Positions 1 through 12,600 are shown, counted from the first letter of the stretch. The stretch: DNA of 64,000 bases from Owenia fusiformis (GCA_903813345.2 CAIIXF020000003.1:2136109-2200108), one strand, 5' to 3'. Translations and numbers: made by a program. The notes: generated from the letters alone by a model not told the origin.

Positions 1-729
1 TTTCCCCGGAGGCGACGCTATGCATACGTTTGATTTCTGGGAATTTCCCCTACGTGCAATCACATAACATTAGCGACGTTATAGCTACACGTTTTAAAAG
101 AACAACGTGAACGAGTTGAATTAAATACGGTCCTCCTGTATCCCGTTATATACTTTTCCCGATTGAGTAATGAACATAGTTGTAATTGCTCCCTACAACC
201 AATTGAGAGGGTGTCAGTAATCCCCTGGGGGGTAGGTCTATTACACGTTCACGTAAACTTTCTCTTAAAACGTTTAGTTTAACCTCTCTTATTCATTCAT
301 GGATACATGTCAGTCTACATTAACAATATAGTGCAGATGTATTTAGAGATACCGAATTTTTAAAGGGTTGGACAGTGTATTGAGATTTAGATCCAAGTGA
401 GTTTTATTATATCGACAAGCAAAGGTAATTCTTTGTAGCTATTAGGGAGGAAAGTTGCACGTTTTTAAGAGAACTTGAACGCGAGCGTGTAAGACTTCGA
501 CCCCGGGGATTATTATTCAGCTCTCAATTCACTTTTCCAGCCAGGGACCTAATTACAATTATTTTACGTATATACTTTTACTCAATTGGCCAAGTAAACA
601 GTACAAATGGGAGAACTAATATATATGACTATAGTTCAACGCGTTCACGTACAGATTTGTTATACAAGTATCTTAACCTCCCTATTTATTTGACTTACAT
701 TTTCTCAAATATTACCATGGAAAAATTAC
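1..729. other. Intron 1 of the second AMT gene
   Basis: Lies 3' of the 730-853 exon on its coding strand. Loose repetition of ACGTTTTAAAAGAACA..CGTGAACG and its inverse is visible; no exon 2 appears before the window ends. Confidence 0.5.
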
Positions 730-853
730 CTGTTTGCATTGTAAATATGATGAAGGAATTTGTTAATATCCACGTAGCGTCATCCCACGTCACTCCAACG
801 GGGAGGGCTGTTGAATTTCCCGATGTCGTCACATAGTACGCCGGTGTCGTCAT
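730..853 (-). CDS. AMT: First exon of a second AMT gene (runs off the left edge)
   Basis: ATG at 853-851 opens 41 codons plus one base, ending at ACAG|GTAATT. It encodes MTTPAYYVTTSGNSTALPVG then VTWDDATWILTNSFIIFTMQ and T. This is the same half-helix and the same split Gly codon as in the other first exons. It lies 3' of the complete AMT gene on the same strand, so it must belong to a different transcription unit whose other exons are beyond position 1. It shows that AMT genes are tandemly arranged here. It has one sequon (NST) and no Cys. Confidence 0.88.
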
Positions 854-2185
854 TTTCACTTCTTGATGGGTCCCTTATAAAAAGTTATGAGGCGGAAGTC
901 TTAAAACTGGTATCCTATCTATATTCCGGTAACCATAGACATAATCTATGTAAAAATGCTTGCATATATCCGGATCTTTGTTTCTAATTAAATCATTGTT
1001 GATATTGAAGGTGGTTTGTCTCCAGGGAATATACTCCGGCGTAAACGGCTGTTGTTTCGTAGTTAACTGTGGTAGTTTGTAAGCAAAAGTTAACTCCAAA
1101 GTACCGCTGATAGCTATCGATTGTTTGAATAGCCAGTTTCTGATGTACAGAAAATATTAGCGAATCTCCCCGACATTAAATTTCCGTTGGTGCGTTATGC
1201 AATTATTGCAAATTAGCGAAAAGGGGAATGACCGCCTATTATCTCTACATTTAGAAATTAGTTCCCGGTAAAAACTATGAATATTTTAAAAACAATTTCA
1301 GTGCGTAATGACCGATTCTATCTCTTCTCGGAGTAGACTATCAACATTTATCAAATATCGATTTATTGATCCACGGTTAGGTGTCATGATCTAATTCATT
1401 AAATAGCACTATCTCACGCGGCCTCCACCCTGATGGCACGACTTTTGGACGTGGTGATGTAACGGAAATAGAACTATTTTCTATTGCGCAATGCGACTAT
1501 TTCAATTAATAAATAATGCACTCAGTATATTTGTGTATAGTAAAGTTGATACGACTAGTAAATAATAATTTAGTTTGCAGTGTTTGACACATACCAAAAT
1601 TGGCAAATAAAATAATTGGATTCGTATATCTATTGTTTCGAGTTATTGTAAGGACTACTTAGCCTTACATAGAGAAGAGTAAACTGTATTCTATTAATTA
1701 AATAGTCAATACATATGTCAATAACCAGACATTTAATGTGGCAAAGATGATACCTTCCCATTTGAAGTTTGAATTATTTCAAGACTAATCTGTGTTCAAA
1801 AGATTTTCAAACCATATGAAGTCCATGTTGCAATTCGAACAGAAAAAATAAAAACGATTTGAGTTGAATTATTCATTAATTAAAATATATAACGAGGCGT
1901 ACTTCCCAATTCCCATTACAGAACTTCATCTTCGAAAATCGCTGCATTGCTCATTAGTATTAGTGAATAAAACCCATGAAATCTGGCTAATTGAATAATG
2001 ATTCTTCCGCTGTCCACCGTGTAATAAATCTATTAGGAAATATATAATATGATTAATTAAGATTTTATAGATAGATGACCAAAAAGTTATGCAAATACCC
2101 ACAATACACTCAACTCCATAAGTTTAGCACAATGGACTTTTTATTGGATAATATCAAATCGTCAATTTTCTTATCATGATTTGGT
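854..2185. other. Upstream flank of the second AMT gene
   Basis: Would contain its promoter. AT-rich, no clear TATA block. An open frame at 875-1099 lacks an ATG and ends in a stop before the AMT start. Confidence 0.4.
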
Positions 2186-2592
2186 AAGGATTTATGCCCT
2201 GGATTGGCAATGTTGAATGATCATTCCTTGAAAGTGTTGCTTTCCCAAAATTTGCACGAGATGCCGAGCAACGAGTGTTAATTTCAGGAAAACAACGCCT
2301 AAAAGGAATGGTTATTACTCAATGCGAGTCTTGAGCTTAAATTCTGTTCACACATTGCAAAATATTTTCTACAGAATCGTCTAAAAGATTCGAATCACTA
2401 AAAGAACATATTTCCAATGAAACTTTTTGCAAGAGTCAGTTGTCAAGTTATCAATTTCAATCTGAGGAGTCCAGTCATCACCTTGAAAACCGCTTAAATA
2501 GTGACCTTGAGTTGGTTATTGATTGTATAATGGAATGCAGTTATGTGGAATAGGCTCTTCGGATTGACTGGAATCGACATACCTTGCCTATC
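2186..2592 (+). repeat. Dispersed repeat, copy 1
   Basis: Starts at GGATTTATGCCCTGG and ends at GGAATCGACATACCTTGCC. Aligns through most of its length with copies at 28287 (same strand) and 3959 (opposite strand). No coding frame; family unknown. Confidence 0.65.
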
Positions 2593-3958
2593 TACAGTAT
2601 ATGCGGATCCTTAATTACAGAAGATAAGACAAAAATGATGATTTATATATGTAAACAGATGTTCATTACGGCAAGTTTCGTGCAGAAGCAAGATTGCCAT
2701 TACCATGTGCATCCGCTGGTTCATTTTGACAAAAACAAGTCAACAATGACAATCAGGTGCTTTGTGGATGTTATCCAGTTAATATTGAGTACATCCAGGA
2801 GCTGACGTCTGTGTCAATAACCACGAACTTATGGGAAAATCCGCGTAATTAAAATGTTGATTAATGAAAATCTCAATTTATATTCATTCTGTAGGCCCCA
2901 ATTATTTTTCGGGGCCCACCCTAGGGGAGGGGCTTTTGCCCAGCGCATTGTCCGCCAGTGAGACACACGCACAATCCATAAAAACGATTCTCTCAATTTC
3001 AAGAAGACAAATAAATAATTTATTTGCACGTTCGATAGCTTATTATAGATTAGTTAATTTGGAATGTTTATTAAAAGAAATTGACACTTATCGTATCATA
3101 AATACATACGTGAGGCGATCAAGAAGTTGTCATAACACCTCTGCAATATTTTTATTTCTTTATATTTTTTATACAATTTCACAGGATGTTTACAGTGTAC
3201 ATAATATTAGCATAAGGATTAAATACGATATTTTTGCTATAGTAACTAAAGTAATAACGTGACCCAGGGCAAAGTGCAATTTAATTACACAAAAAAGAAT
3301 GGTAATAAAAATCATGCCAAATAACGAAAGTCAATGTCTGAGACTTTAAATAATTTGAAACCAATTTATGGTGAAAAATCAACGAAAGCAAGAATCTACG
3401 CATGGTATGCTCAAGCAATTTGTGACTTTAGTGTATTTGAGTCTAGAAACAGCAATGCATTTTAAGGGCGGGTGGGGGGGGGGGGGCTCAAATGTAAGTA
3501 CTGCTTTAAGGGGATGGGTTTTCCCAAATTCTTAATTTGTGAATCAATAATTAAGAAATCTGGCAAGATTTGGGTAAAAACTACCCTTAGAATTTGTCCC
3601 GGTGGTGTAGAATAAATAAATATATGATCTAATATAATTTAATAAATATATTTAATTAAAATATATTTAATTTAAATATATTCAATTTAAATATATTTAA
3701 TTTTCAGTTTTGATTAAATGAGAATAAATAGCTACATAAACATTTGCTTTACATTCGATCAACCCATTTTGTATTTTGTAAATGCTATTTCGATGGAAAA
3801 TTACGTTGGTTATTCGAGCCCCATATCTAGCTTTTGCCAATAAAGGGGGTGGGTGTTAACACTTCGAAAAACTACAAGGGGACTCACATTTGACAATTTT
3901 GGTCAAAAATTATGTACTTTGCATGGTGAAAAACTGCATTGATTAGAATTTACACATG
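2593..3958. other. Intergenic, no gene recognised
   Basis: Contains a G run near 3475 and a 60-bp stretch of TTTAATTTAAATATA words near 3640-3700. Small ORFs on both strands overlap one another and look spurious. Confidence 0.4.
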
Positions 3959-4302
3959 GCTAGGTAAGGTGTGTCCGATTCCAGCCAATATGAACACAGT
4001 ATTTATACATAACAGCAGTGCATGAAATCATCAATAATGCATTTGAAGTATATGGTTGTTAAGGTGATGCGATTGCAACTGATGTTATACTTGACCCTCT
4101 GCAAAAGGTTTCATTGAAAATATTTTTCTTTTAGTGATATTCCATCTTTTAGGTTAAGTCCAAGACTCGATGCATTGTAGCTGCTTCATTCCACTCAGGC
4201 TGTGTTCCCTAGAATTTTGTCATGCAAAGGTTTGAAAACAACACCTTCATGGTATGATTCGGCAAACAATGCATTGAGTCAAGGGCTTAAATCCTTAAAT
4301 AT
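3959..4302 (-). repeat. Dispersed repeat, copy 2 (inverted)
   Basis: Reverse-complement relative of the copy at 28287, from GGCTAGGTAAGGTGTGTCC to GGGCTTAAATCC. With copy 1 it forms an inverted pair about 1.4 kb apart. Confidence 0.65.
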
Positions 4303-4901
4303 TTTTTGGTCAGGGAGTTCGTTACGAACCTGAATTTCTGATGTAAATAACCGTTAAAACACGTGTTATATAATCCTTCATTCGATAGAATATGTTCAGT
4401 GCCGTCTGTGATAAAATGAAACTATTTTTTATTTTACAAATATCAGCTACTGGGTTCTGATTATTAAAGTCACTTGTATTTTTGTGTTTAAAAAGAGGGC
4501 GTGGCTAAGTTGGAAAAATATTTAAAATCTTCGAGAATGTCAATGTCTCTAAATGAATGGCATAGGCACCCATGTCTCATGCCCATATACTGAGGTTCTA
4601 GGTTCATATCGTGCGGAACAATAAATGGAGTATTAGCTAAGGACTGAAGGGGCGATGTGTGTATATATCCGAGGAAATTAGAAATATAGTTTATATAGGA
4701 GGGGGATACTAGACATTGTTTCTTTTCACGTGTGATCATGGTTTTGGGATAATATGTCATACTAGGGTTTATTTTTCTTATGACAGATTTACGCTTACTG
4801 TTTGCTTTTCTTGATGGGTTTCTTTAAAGTTTTTAGTCACCCTTCCCTTTGGCTTTTGCGCTTATATATTTATGTAATTGAGTTATGTTAGAGGCCTCCT
4901 G

Positions 4902-5662
4902 GTCATCTCAACCCCAAGTCAACTCAGCCTAGTAAAACTCAACCCCAAGTCAACTCAGCCTAGTAAAACTCAACCCCAAGTCAAGTCAACCCCAGTGAAA
5001 CTAAACCCTAAGTTAACTCAACCCTGTAAAACTCAACCCTATATTTAATATATTGATAAACTTACAGTATATTCCAAATAATATGAAAGTTTATTTCATA
5101 AAAATACGAGTAGTTCTAATAATTATGAGTCAGTTTGTGATTTCCATTCTTAGACCACTGCCTTTTTAGATAGTTAATAATGAGTTTATCTCCAAAATGT
5201 CAACATGGTACTAATATGATTAAAATATGGGTCATTTTATTAATCTTGCTTATACATTTGTTTTGTTGTAATCCCTCTGAGGTTGACAAAAAGTTATATT
5301 ACATTGTTAATTATTTCTAAATTATCTAAAATTTGATTTAAAAAAATGTCTTAAATTAAATAATAGTGACAACTTGATGAATTATCCCTTAGCTTAACTG
5401 TTTTTTTTAAATATTATAACAACTTTCTATTCAAAGTATCATGCAAAATGCTAAATTTTCAGAAATGATTGACTTAAATTACTCATCAAAAAATTAAATT
5501 AGACATTGCACAAATGAATAGGGTTGAGTTTTACTGGGGTTGAGTTTTACAGGGTTGAGTTAACTTGGGGTTGAGATTTACCGGGGTTGACTTGGCTTGG
5601 TGTTGACTTGACTTGGTGTTGAGTTGGACTGGGTTGAGATGACTTGGGGTTGAGATGACTTG
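4902..5662. mobile_element. Foldback element with GGGTTGA-repeat arms
   Basis: The left arm (about 4902-5045) is a run of units such as CTCAACCCCAAGTCAACTCA. The right arm (about 5518-5662) is the inverse, with units such as GGGGTTGAGTTTTACT. The outermost bases pair (GTCATCTCAACCCCAAGTCA). The 470-bp middle is AT-rich and noncoding. Confidence 0.75.
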
Positions 5663-6360
5663 TCACCTGTTAGGGTCTACAACTTTTTTTGTGGGCGGTG
5701 TTCAGCGTTCGGCGGTTGAATTGCTCTTAATTCGGCGAAGAATTTAAAGTCACTCGGTCTCCAAAGATTATCGCTTGTGTTGTGAATGTATGATAATGGC
5801 GATCTCTATGAAGCTGTCACATTTAGGCTGCATGACGTCACCGTTCGCCACCGTGTGAATACGGGGGAGGGGTGCACGGTATGGATACACGTTGGACAAA
5901 ACAGTAAGATATCACACCAGGCACAAAAATAATCAATGAAAAGAAAGATGCCCTAACTTAGCCACACGGTGGCGAACGTTGAGCCCCAACAGCTAATTTG
6001 ACATCTATTATAACGCATAATCGATCTTAAAACTATACTCGAGAACAGGTTCTGTTGACGAATAAACATTTGTGGTACTCAGGACATTATACTTATAAAA
6101 CACAAACATACAGCTGATATTCCTATTACTTAAACAAGCCATGTCTATAACACCCCGAGACCAAATATGTATGTAATGTACAAATAGCTATTTATTGGGA
6201 GATAATGAGCTGTATAAAAGATCATGATCGATGGGGTAAGTACAATGGCTAAGTATAACAAAAAAGTTATGATATTAAACATGCAATAAAAAGTAATATT
6301 AACACCTAATAAACACCCACATTATCGGAATGTCTGGTTGTTCATGTCTCGTGAAACACA
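5663..6360. other. Intergenic, no gene recognised
   Basis: Contains an inverted pair CGTCACCGTTCGCCACCGTG (5836) and CACGGTGGCGAACG (5964), which may be the ends of a small element of about 150 bp. Nothing coding. Confidence 0.4.
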
Positions 6361-8740
6361 ATTTATTTAAAATGGTTATATATATTTTGCAATTGACTTC
6401 AAGAGACCAAGTGGGCGAGTCGATTATTTTGCAGGGGTGGCAGGATACACATATACCAATTATGTATAAAGTGAATTCCCTGAGTCAGTGATTTCAGTAC
6501 AGTAAAACGGTCATAATGAACACCTCTTTAGTGTAGATCTGTGCCCAAAGAACACATGAGTCTATTCTACGGAACACCTGTGAATAGTGAACACTGATTC
6601 CCAGCCAGTGATTTCAGTACAGTAAAACTGTCATAATGAACTCCTCCTTAGTGAAGATATGTGCCAAAAGAACACACGAGTCTACTCTATTGAACACATG
6701 TGTATAGTGAACATCGATTCCCAGCCAGTGATTTCAGTACAGTAAAACTATTATAATGAAAGCCACTTTAGTGAAGATCTGTGCCCAGTGAACACATTAC
6801 TCTATTCTATTGAACACCTGTGTATAGTGAACACCAATTCCCAGCCAGTGATTTCTGTACAGTGACACTGTCATAATGAACTCCTCTTTAGTGAAGATCT
6901 GTGCCCAGTGAACACATGCGTCTACTCTATTGAACACATGTGTATAGTGAACACCAATTCCCAGCCAGTGATTCAGTACAGTGACACTGTCACAATGAAT
7001 GCCACTTTAGTGAAGATATCTGCCCAGTGAACACATGAGTCTACTCTATTGAATACATGTGTATAGTGAACACCGATTCCCAGCCAGTGATTTCAGTACT
7101 GTAAAACTATCATAATGAACTCCTCTTTAGTGAAGATATGTGTCCAGTGAACACATGGGTCTACTCTATTGAACACATGTGTATGGTGAACACCGATTCC
7201 CAGCCAGTGATTTCAGTACTGTAAAACTATCATAATGAACTCCTCTTTAGTGAAGATATGTGCCCAGTGAACACATGGGTCTACTCTATTGAACACATGT
7301 GTATGGTGAACACCGATTCCCAGCCAGTGATTTCAGTACAGTATAACTATTATAATGAAAGCCACTTTAGTGAAGATCTGTGCCCAGTTAACACATTACT
7401 CTATTCTATTGAACACCTGTGTATAGTGAACACCAATTCTCAGCCAGTGATTTCAGTACAGTATAACTATTATAATGAAAGCCACTTTAGTGAAGATCTG
7501 TGCCCAGTTAACACATTACTCTATTCTATTGAACACCTGTGTATAGTGAACACCAATTCCCAGCCAGTGATTTCAGTACAGTATAACTATTATAATGAAA
7601 GCCACTTTAGTGAAGATCTGTGCCCAGTTAACACATTACTCTATTCTATTGAACACCTGTGTATAGTGAACACCAATTCTCAGCCAGTGATTTCAGTACA
7701 GTATAACTATTATAATGAAAGCCACTTTAGTGAAGATCTGTGCCCAGTTAACACATTACTCTATTCTATTGAACACCTGTGTATAGTGAACACCAATTCT
7801 CAGCCAGTGATTTCAGTACAGTATAACTATTATAATGAAAGCCACTTTAGTGAAGATCTGTGCCCAGTTAACACATTACTCTATTCTATTGAACACCTGT
7901 GTATAGTGAACACCAATTCCCAGCCAGTGATTTCAGTACAGTGACACTGTCATTATGACCTCCTCTTTAGTGAAGATATGTGCCCAGTGAACACATGAGT
8001 CTACTCTATTGAACACATGTGTATAGTGAACACTGATTCCCAGCCAGTGATTTCAGTACAGTTAAAACTATCATAATGAACGATTCTTTGATGATCTGTA
8101 CCCAGTGAATACATGAGTGTACTCTATTGGACACCTGTGTTTAGTAAAGAGTCACTCATTCCCAACCAGTGACTTCAAAGCAGTAACACCTGCCATATTG
8201 AACACATCTCTTTTAGGGAATATCGGTGGCTAGTGAATACATGCGTCTTCTCTATTGGATATCTGTGTATGGTGAACACCCATTCCCAGCCAGTGCTTTC
8301 AATACAATAAGACCTGTCATAATGAAGACTGGTGCCTAGTGAACATCTGGGTCTACTCAAGTAGACACCTGTTTATAGTGAACACGTATACAGTAGACAC
8401 CTGTTTATAGTGAACACGTATACAGGCAAATGCTGCTAGTCTTGAGTAGATTCAGGTTTTCACCAGACACAGGTCTTCACCAGAGAGAGAAGTGTTCATT
8501 ATAACCAGTTTCACTGCACTTAAACCACTATATAGTGTGAAAGGAGCATTTAACAGTACAGTATTAATCCTTTGAATACACTTAACATATTTTTAGAAAG
8601 GTGGCCACTACCCTGTTTTCTACACTTTTTCAGAACCTCTATTGGAATGTATGCATCCTGCCACCCTTGCAAAATAATGGACGCGCCCACTTGGTCTTTT
8701 GAAGTCACTTGCAAAATACATATAAAATTTAAAATAGATG
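6361..8740. mobile_element. Inverted-repeat element carrying a 120-bp tandem array
   Basis: Terminal inverted repeats of about 92 bp: at 6361-6452 a block with GAGACCAAGTGGGCG and GGGGTGGCAGGATACA, and its reverse complement at 8649-8740 (CGCCCACTTGGTCTTTTG, TGCATCCTGCCACCC). Between them sits the tandem array. No transposase, so a non-autonomous element or Helitron-like relative. It lies between the two AMT genes. Confidence 0.78.
6481..8409 (+). repeat. 120-bp tandem array, about 16 copies
   Basis: Units of 119-121 bp, each beginning near CAGCCAGTGATTTCAGTACA, start at about 6481, 6601, 6721 and so on to 8280. Five copies between 7320 and 7920 are almost identical and differ from the rest, indicating recent homogenisation. 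The last copies decay, and a 33-bp local duplication ends the array. A 228-codon ORF (7258-7944) exists only because 120 is divisible by 3. Confidence 0.92.
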
Positions 8741-8972
8741 GACTAGATAGTTAATTTTGTCAAATATATTTTATTCGAGGGGGTTATGGTAACCTTAATG
8801 CTTGTACCTATAGTTCGTGTCTGTCCTGATACTTTAAAATACATAAGTATGACGTAATTTCTTGTTTTTTACAGTATAATTATTTATTTGTCAGTAATCA
8901 AAATGTAGTGCAAATGTTTAAAATATTTTTGGGAGAGGGCGATCCCAAAGAGTCAAGCGAACCACTGTTTGT

Positions 8973-8978
8973 TTTATT
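8973..8978 (-). terminator. Candidate polyadenylation signal AATAAA for AMT
   Basis: AATAAA on the minus strand lies about 275 nt after the AMT stop codon. A second AATAAA is at 8888-8883. A small MITE lies between the stop and the signal, so it would be part of the 3' untranslated region. Confidence 0.45.
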
Positions 8979-9021
8979 GGGCATGATCTACATTGTTGGG
9001 TCCACAATCTCGACTGTCCCT

Positions 9022-9102
9022 AATGCCTTGGTCTCATTTGCTACTCAAACGATATCGGCCGGGCGCCGTAGTGAAAATCGGAGCAAATGTGACCAAGGCA
9101 TC
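9022..9102. mobile_element. Short MITE, ATGCCTTGGTCACATTTG family, in the AMT 3' UTR
   Basis: Ends are near-perfect inverted repeats (AATGCCTTGGTCTCATTTG and CAAATGTGACCAAGGCAT) around a CGGCCGGGCGCCG core. Same family as the copies at 23440, 45165 and 49012. Confidence 0.75.
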
Positions 9103-9251
9103 AGAATACAAGATTTAGATAGAGAAACTCTTATAAACAAGAATGCGCCATCTATATATGATCAAATGTGCGAGTTATTCTTAAATTGGATTGTTGCGTT
9201 ATCTTCGGATCACCATGTATAAATCACTTTTGAGATTCTCAACGAGCTAGA

Positions 9252-9648
9252 CTATTGCGCTGTTCCCGGGAGCAGGTTAATTGTTGAACCAGATAAACAT
9301 GGCGTCTCAATTGGTTCGATTTTAGCGTCACTTATCGTCCTCTCGATTTCAGCGTCCTTTTTAAAACTAGAACGCCGATTAATCAAAATATTTTCGTTGT
9401 CTTTATTGTCTGTCGTTTTCATGGTCTCTGTGGAATTGACGAAATCCGTTTCATCCCTTTCTTTGCTCTCATTTGTAGGTAAAAAGCTAACTGTTTTGAT
9501 ACTCTTTGCGTCTAATTCTGTTTCGTTTTGCTTTTGCGAGTTGTCGTTTGGTTTTATACTACCACTCACTGTCCAGGTATAGCTTTTCATACTAGCTGTT
9601 GAGCCTACTTTATTGTTAAGTATATGTGTTGATCTCCTAGACTGTCTC
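9252..9648 (-). CDS. AMT: AMT exon 9, long polar cytosolic tail and stop
   Basis: Acceptor AATTTAAG precedes 131 codons and TAG (9254-9252). The phase (one base completing an Arg codon from exon 8) fits exactly. The tail is rich in Ser, Thr, Asn, Glu and Lys, is predicted disordered, and contains basic-directed phosphorylation-like sites (RRQSRRS, INRRSSFKK). Such a tail is longer than in most bacterial and plant AMTs. Assignment rests on phase and position, not on homology I can name. Confidence 0.8.
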
Positions 9649-12600
9649 CTTAAATTAAAATAGATCAACAACATTAACACAATGCATCAATGCATGTTCG
9701 GAATGTTCGCTGTCGTTTTTTAACTAGTCTCACAAAGTTTGGATAGCGTTTCTGAAATATCATATTACCGAAATTTAGAATTGATGATGTTCAACTGAAA
9801 TAAACAGATATAGCTATTTCCTCGAATCTACTGTAGCTTTGCGCATGTTTGATTGATGATGATTGTTCACGTGATCATATCCTGCAAATTGATTGGAAGG
9901 CGTATCGGCTTATGTGCATGTTGATTGCATATTCATGATAGGCCGAAAATAGCAAAATATTATGGGAGCTATCCACTTCCTCTGTAGATAAGGCTTATAT
10001 TTTAGCGCAAATCATAGTTGACCTCGGATTTTATGACATATACCCCCTCCATAAGTTCCACTTTCATTTTCTGAATTATTGTTAATAAACATGATAAACA
10101 TTGCAACGAAAAAACATAAAGTTGCCAAACTTATGGAGGGGAGAGCAGCACTTACCTGCTATATAAAGTAGGTTCACTCTGTATGCGTTCACCATTGAAA
10201 AAGACTCCAGTCTGTAGTTGATGTTCGATCCCGTGTTCCACATAGTCTGACCCCAATATCTCCTCGTCTTCGGACATACGGATACCATATATTAAATGCA
10301 TGGGCTGTAATTAAAAAGATCACACGTTTTAAATGTATAAGCTTGATCTGAGAAGATTCCATGTGTTAAATACCTAGGTTGAAATTGAGAAGACCACACG
10401 TTTTAAATGTATAGGCTTGAACTAAGAAGATTCCATGTGTTAAATGCATAGGGTGTAATTGAGAAGATGCTACATATTAAATGCTAACGGTGAAATTGAG
10501 AAGACCACACGTTTTAAATGTATAGGCTTGAACTAAGAAGATTCCATGTGTTAAATGCATAGGGTGAAATTGAGAAGATGCTACATATTAAATGCTAACG
10601 GTGAAATTGAGAAGACCACACGTTTTGAATGCTTAGGGTGAAATTGAGAATTTTACACGTTTTAAATGCATAAGGTGAATTTGAGAATTTTACACGTTTT
10701 GAATGCATAGGGTGAAATTGAGAAGATCACACGTTTTAAATGCATAGGGTGAAATTGAGAAGACCTCATGCTTTTAAATGCATCGACTGGAAGTGAGAAG
10801 ATTCCACGTGTAAATGCATCGACTGGAATTCGACACGTGTTAAATGTACAGTGAATAACGAAACAAATATTTAAGGTACATGCAATCGGAAATGTGCATG
10901 TAGGGTAGGTCGGTTGAGTGAGAACACGGACAGAAAACGCTGAGAACACTGGCAAATTATGGCGAGAACACGGATGATGAGTGGTGAGAACACTGGCAAA
11001 GTATCGCGTAAACACGAACAGACCATAACGAGTCCTTTGACAAAATATTGCAAGAACACGGGCAGATTATACTGAGAACCTATGAAAGTATTGCCTGATG
11101 AACACGGGCAGAGCACCCCGGAAACACGTGTAGAGTACAGCGGGAACTATGAGATAGCACGAGGTATCTAGTATGCTCAATAAACAAAACACAATGCAAG
11201 CATTACCTATATCAGGTAACCAATCATCCCAGACACTTTCGATTTATCTGGGAGTGTTATCGATAACATACCAGGGTTTCTAAGCTTTGGAATACATATT
11301 TGATTTTTGTTTATATTTAAGATGGACGTGATCCTTCGACTAAAATAAAATCATATATTTGTTCTATTTGAATTTCACATACGGTGTTCAAAACATGTAA
11401 AGTGGAACACTTCTAGAAGCGAAAAATTTCTGTTACTTGAACGCTTTGGAGACCCGAGATCAACTGATTTCATGATAAATGAACATCTATAGGTGGGGAC
11501 ACCTCCTAAGTTGAACACTTTTAAAGGTACCAAATGCATTCCACATTGAAAGGTTTTACTGTATTTATTATTAAAACATCCACGAGATTGAATGAGTGAC
11601 AATTTCTCACTTTCTATGGTTGTATTATTGACCAATACTAATAGTCATGATGGAAATAACATTACCATGCACGCAGAGCGATTAGGAAGGCGAAGCTCTA
11701 TTTTAAGAGGCGAAGTCGAACGAATGCAAAGGGCAAAGGAAGATACATATTGCAATTGTTAATGAAAAATCGAGTAAACTTGGGCTATGTATCAGATTTA
11801 TAATCATCATCAGCCACAGGTAACCATTCAAAATTATAGATTCTTCATTTATTTCAGATAATGTATATATTCCACCAAGTTTTAGGAACCTTCACCTTAA
11901 CACTAGACAAAATATTCAAGGCTGGGAAATTAATTTCTTATTTTCTCCACTTTTCCAAGACATAAACATTTGTTCGCAAATCTGTGGATTTTCTTGAACA
12001 TTTGACACCAGCACACGTTTTTGCGGAAAGCGAAGAGACACCGCGGTATATCAAAATCCAACGGAGTTTCAACTTTTTTTAGCATGATATCTATAAAAAT
12101 GTGGAGATTCTGCAATCTGTTAACAACTCGTGAAATGAGGAAAGAGAAAAACGTACCTTCTGTATGTATGTATGTATGTATTATTTATTTGCGTCTAGAA
12201 TAAGACAGTTACATGCACGTGTTATACAATAATTATAGAAAATGAAATAAAGAAAGTAAAATAGTAACAGAGAACATGATTTCAAATCAATCAAATTTCT
12301 AGTCCGACATTTTGTTTCGGTAATTAGTTTGAAAATGTCAGTACCAGTGCTTATAGTAGCTTAAGTCTCGATTAATTAAGTACTATACGATGCAGATTCC
12401 CTTATTTTCTCATGTTTGAACACCTGTCGAGTGTCGATGAAAAAAGACCTCAAATCCATGAAATTATAAACAAATTGTTTCAGAAAAAATGTTGAACAAT
12501 ATTTATCTACTCAACTAGAAATAATCAATTATGCACACCAGGGAGAGTACCGATGCATAATAAACCGAATGTTTTATATCACGAAGATTACCGAAGATGT

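Noticed and set aside
875-1099. 74-codon open frame just upstream of and in frame with the second AMT start
   Set aside because: Its first codon is TTG and there is no ATG in it; a stop separates it from the AMT ATG. No evidence that it is translated.
4902-5662. GGGTTGA repeats as interstitial telomere sequence
   Set aside because: The unit is not TTAGGG and the two arms face each other, which fits a foldback element better.
8908-9222. 104-codon plus-strand ORF
   Set aside because: It includes a MITE and is antisense to the AMT 3' UTR; no recognisable motif.
10662-11116. Overlapping Cys/Pro-rich ORFs on the minus strand
   Set aside because: They lie in the 37-bp array and the degenerate GAGAACACGG repeat; frames are products of repetition.
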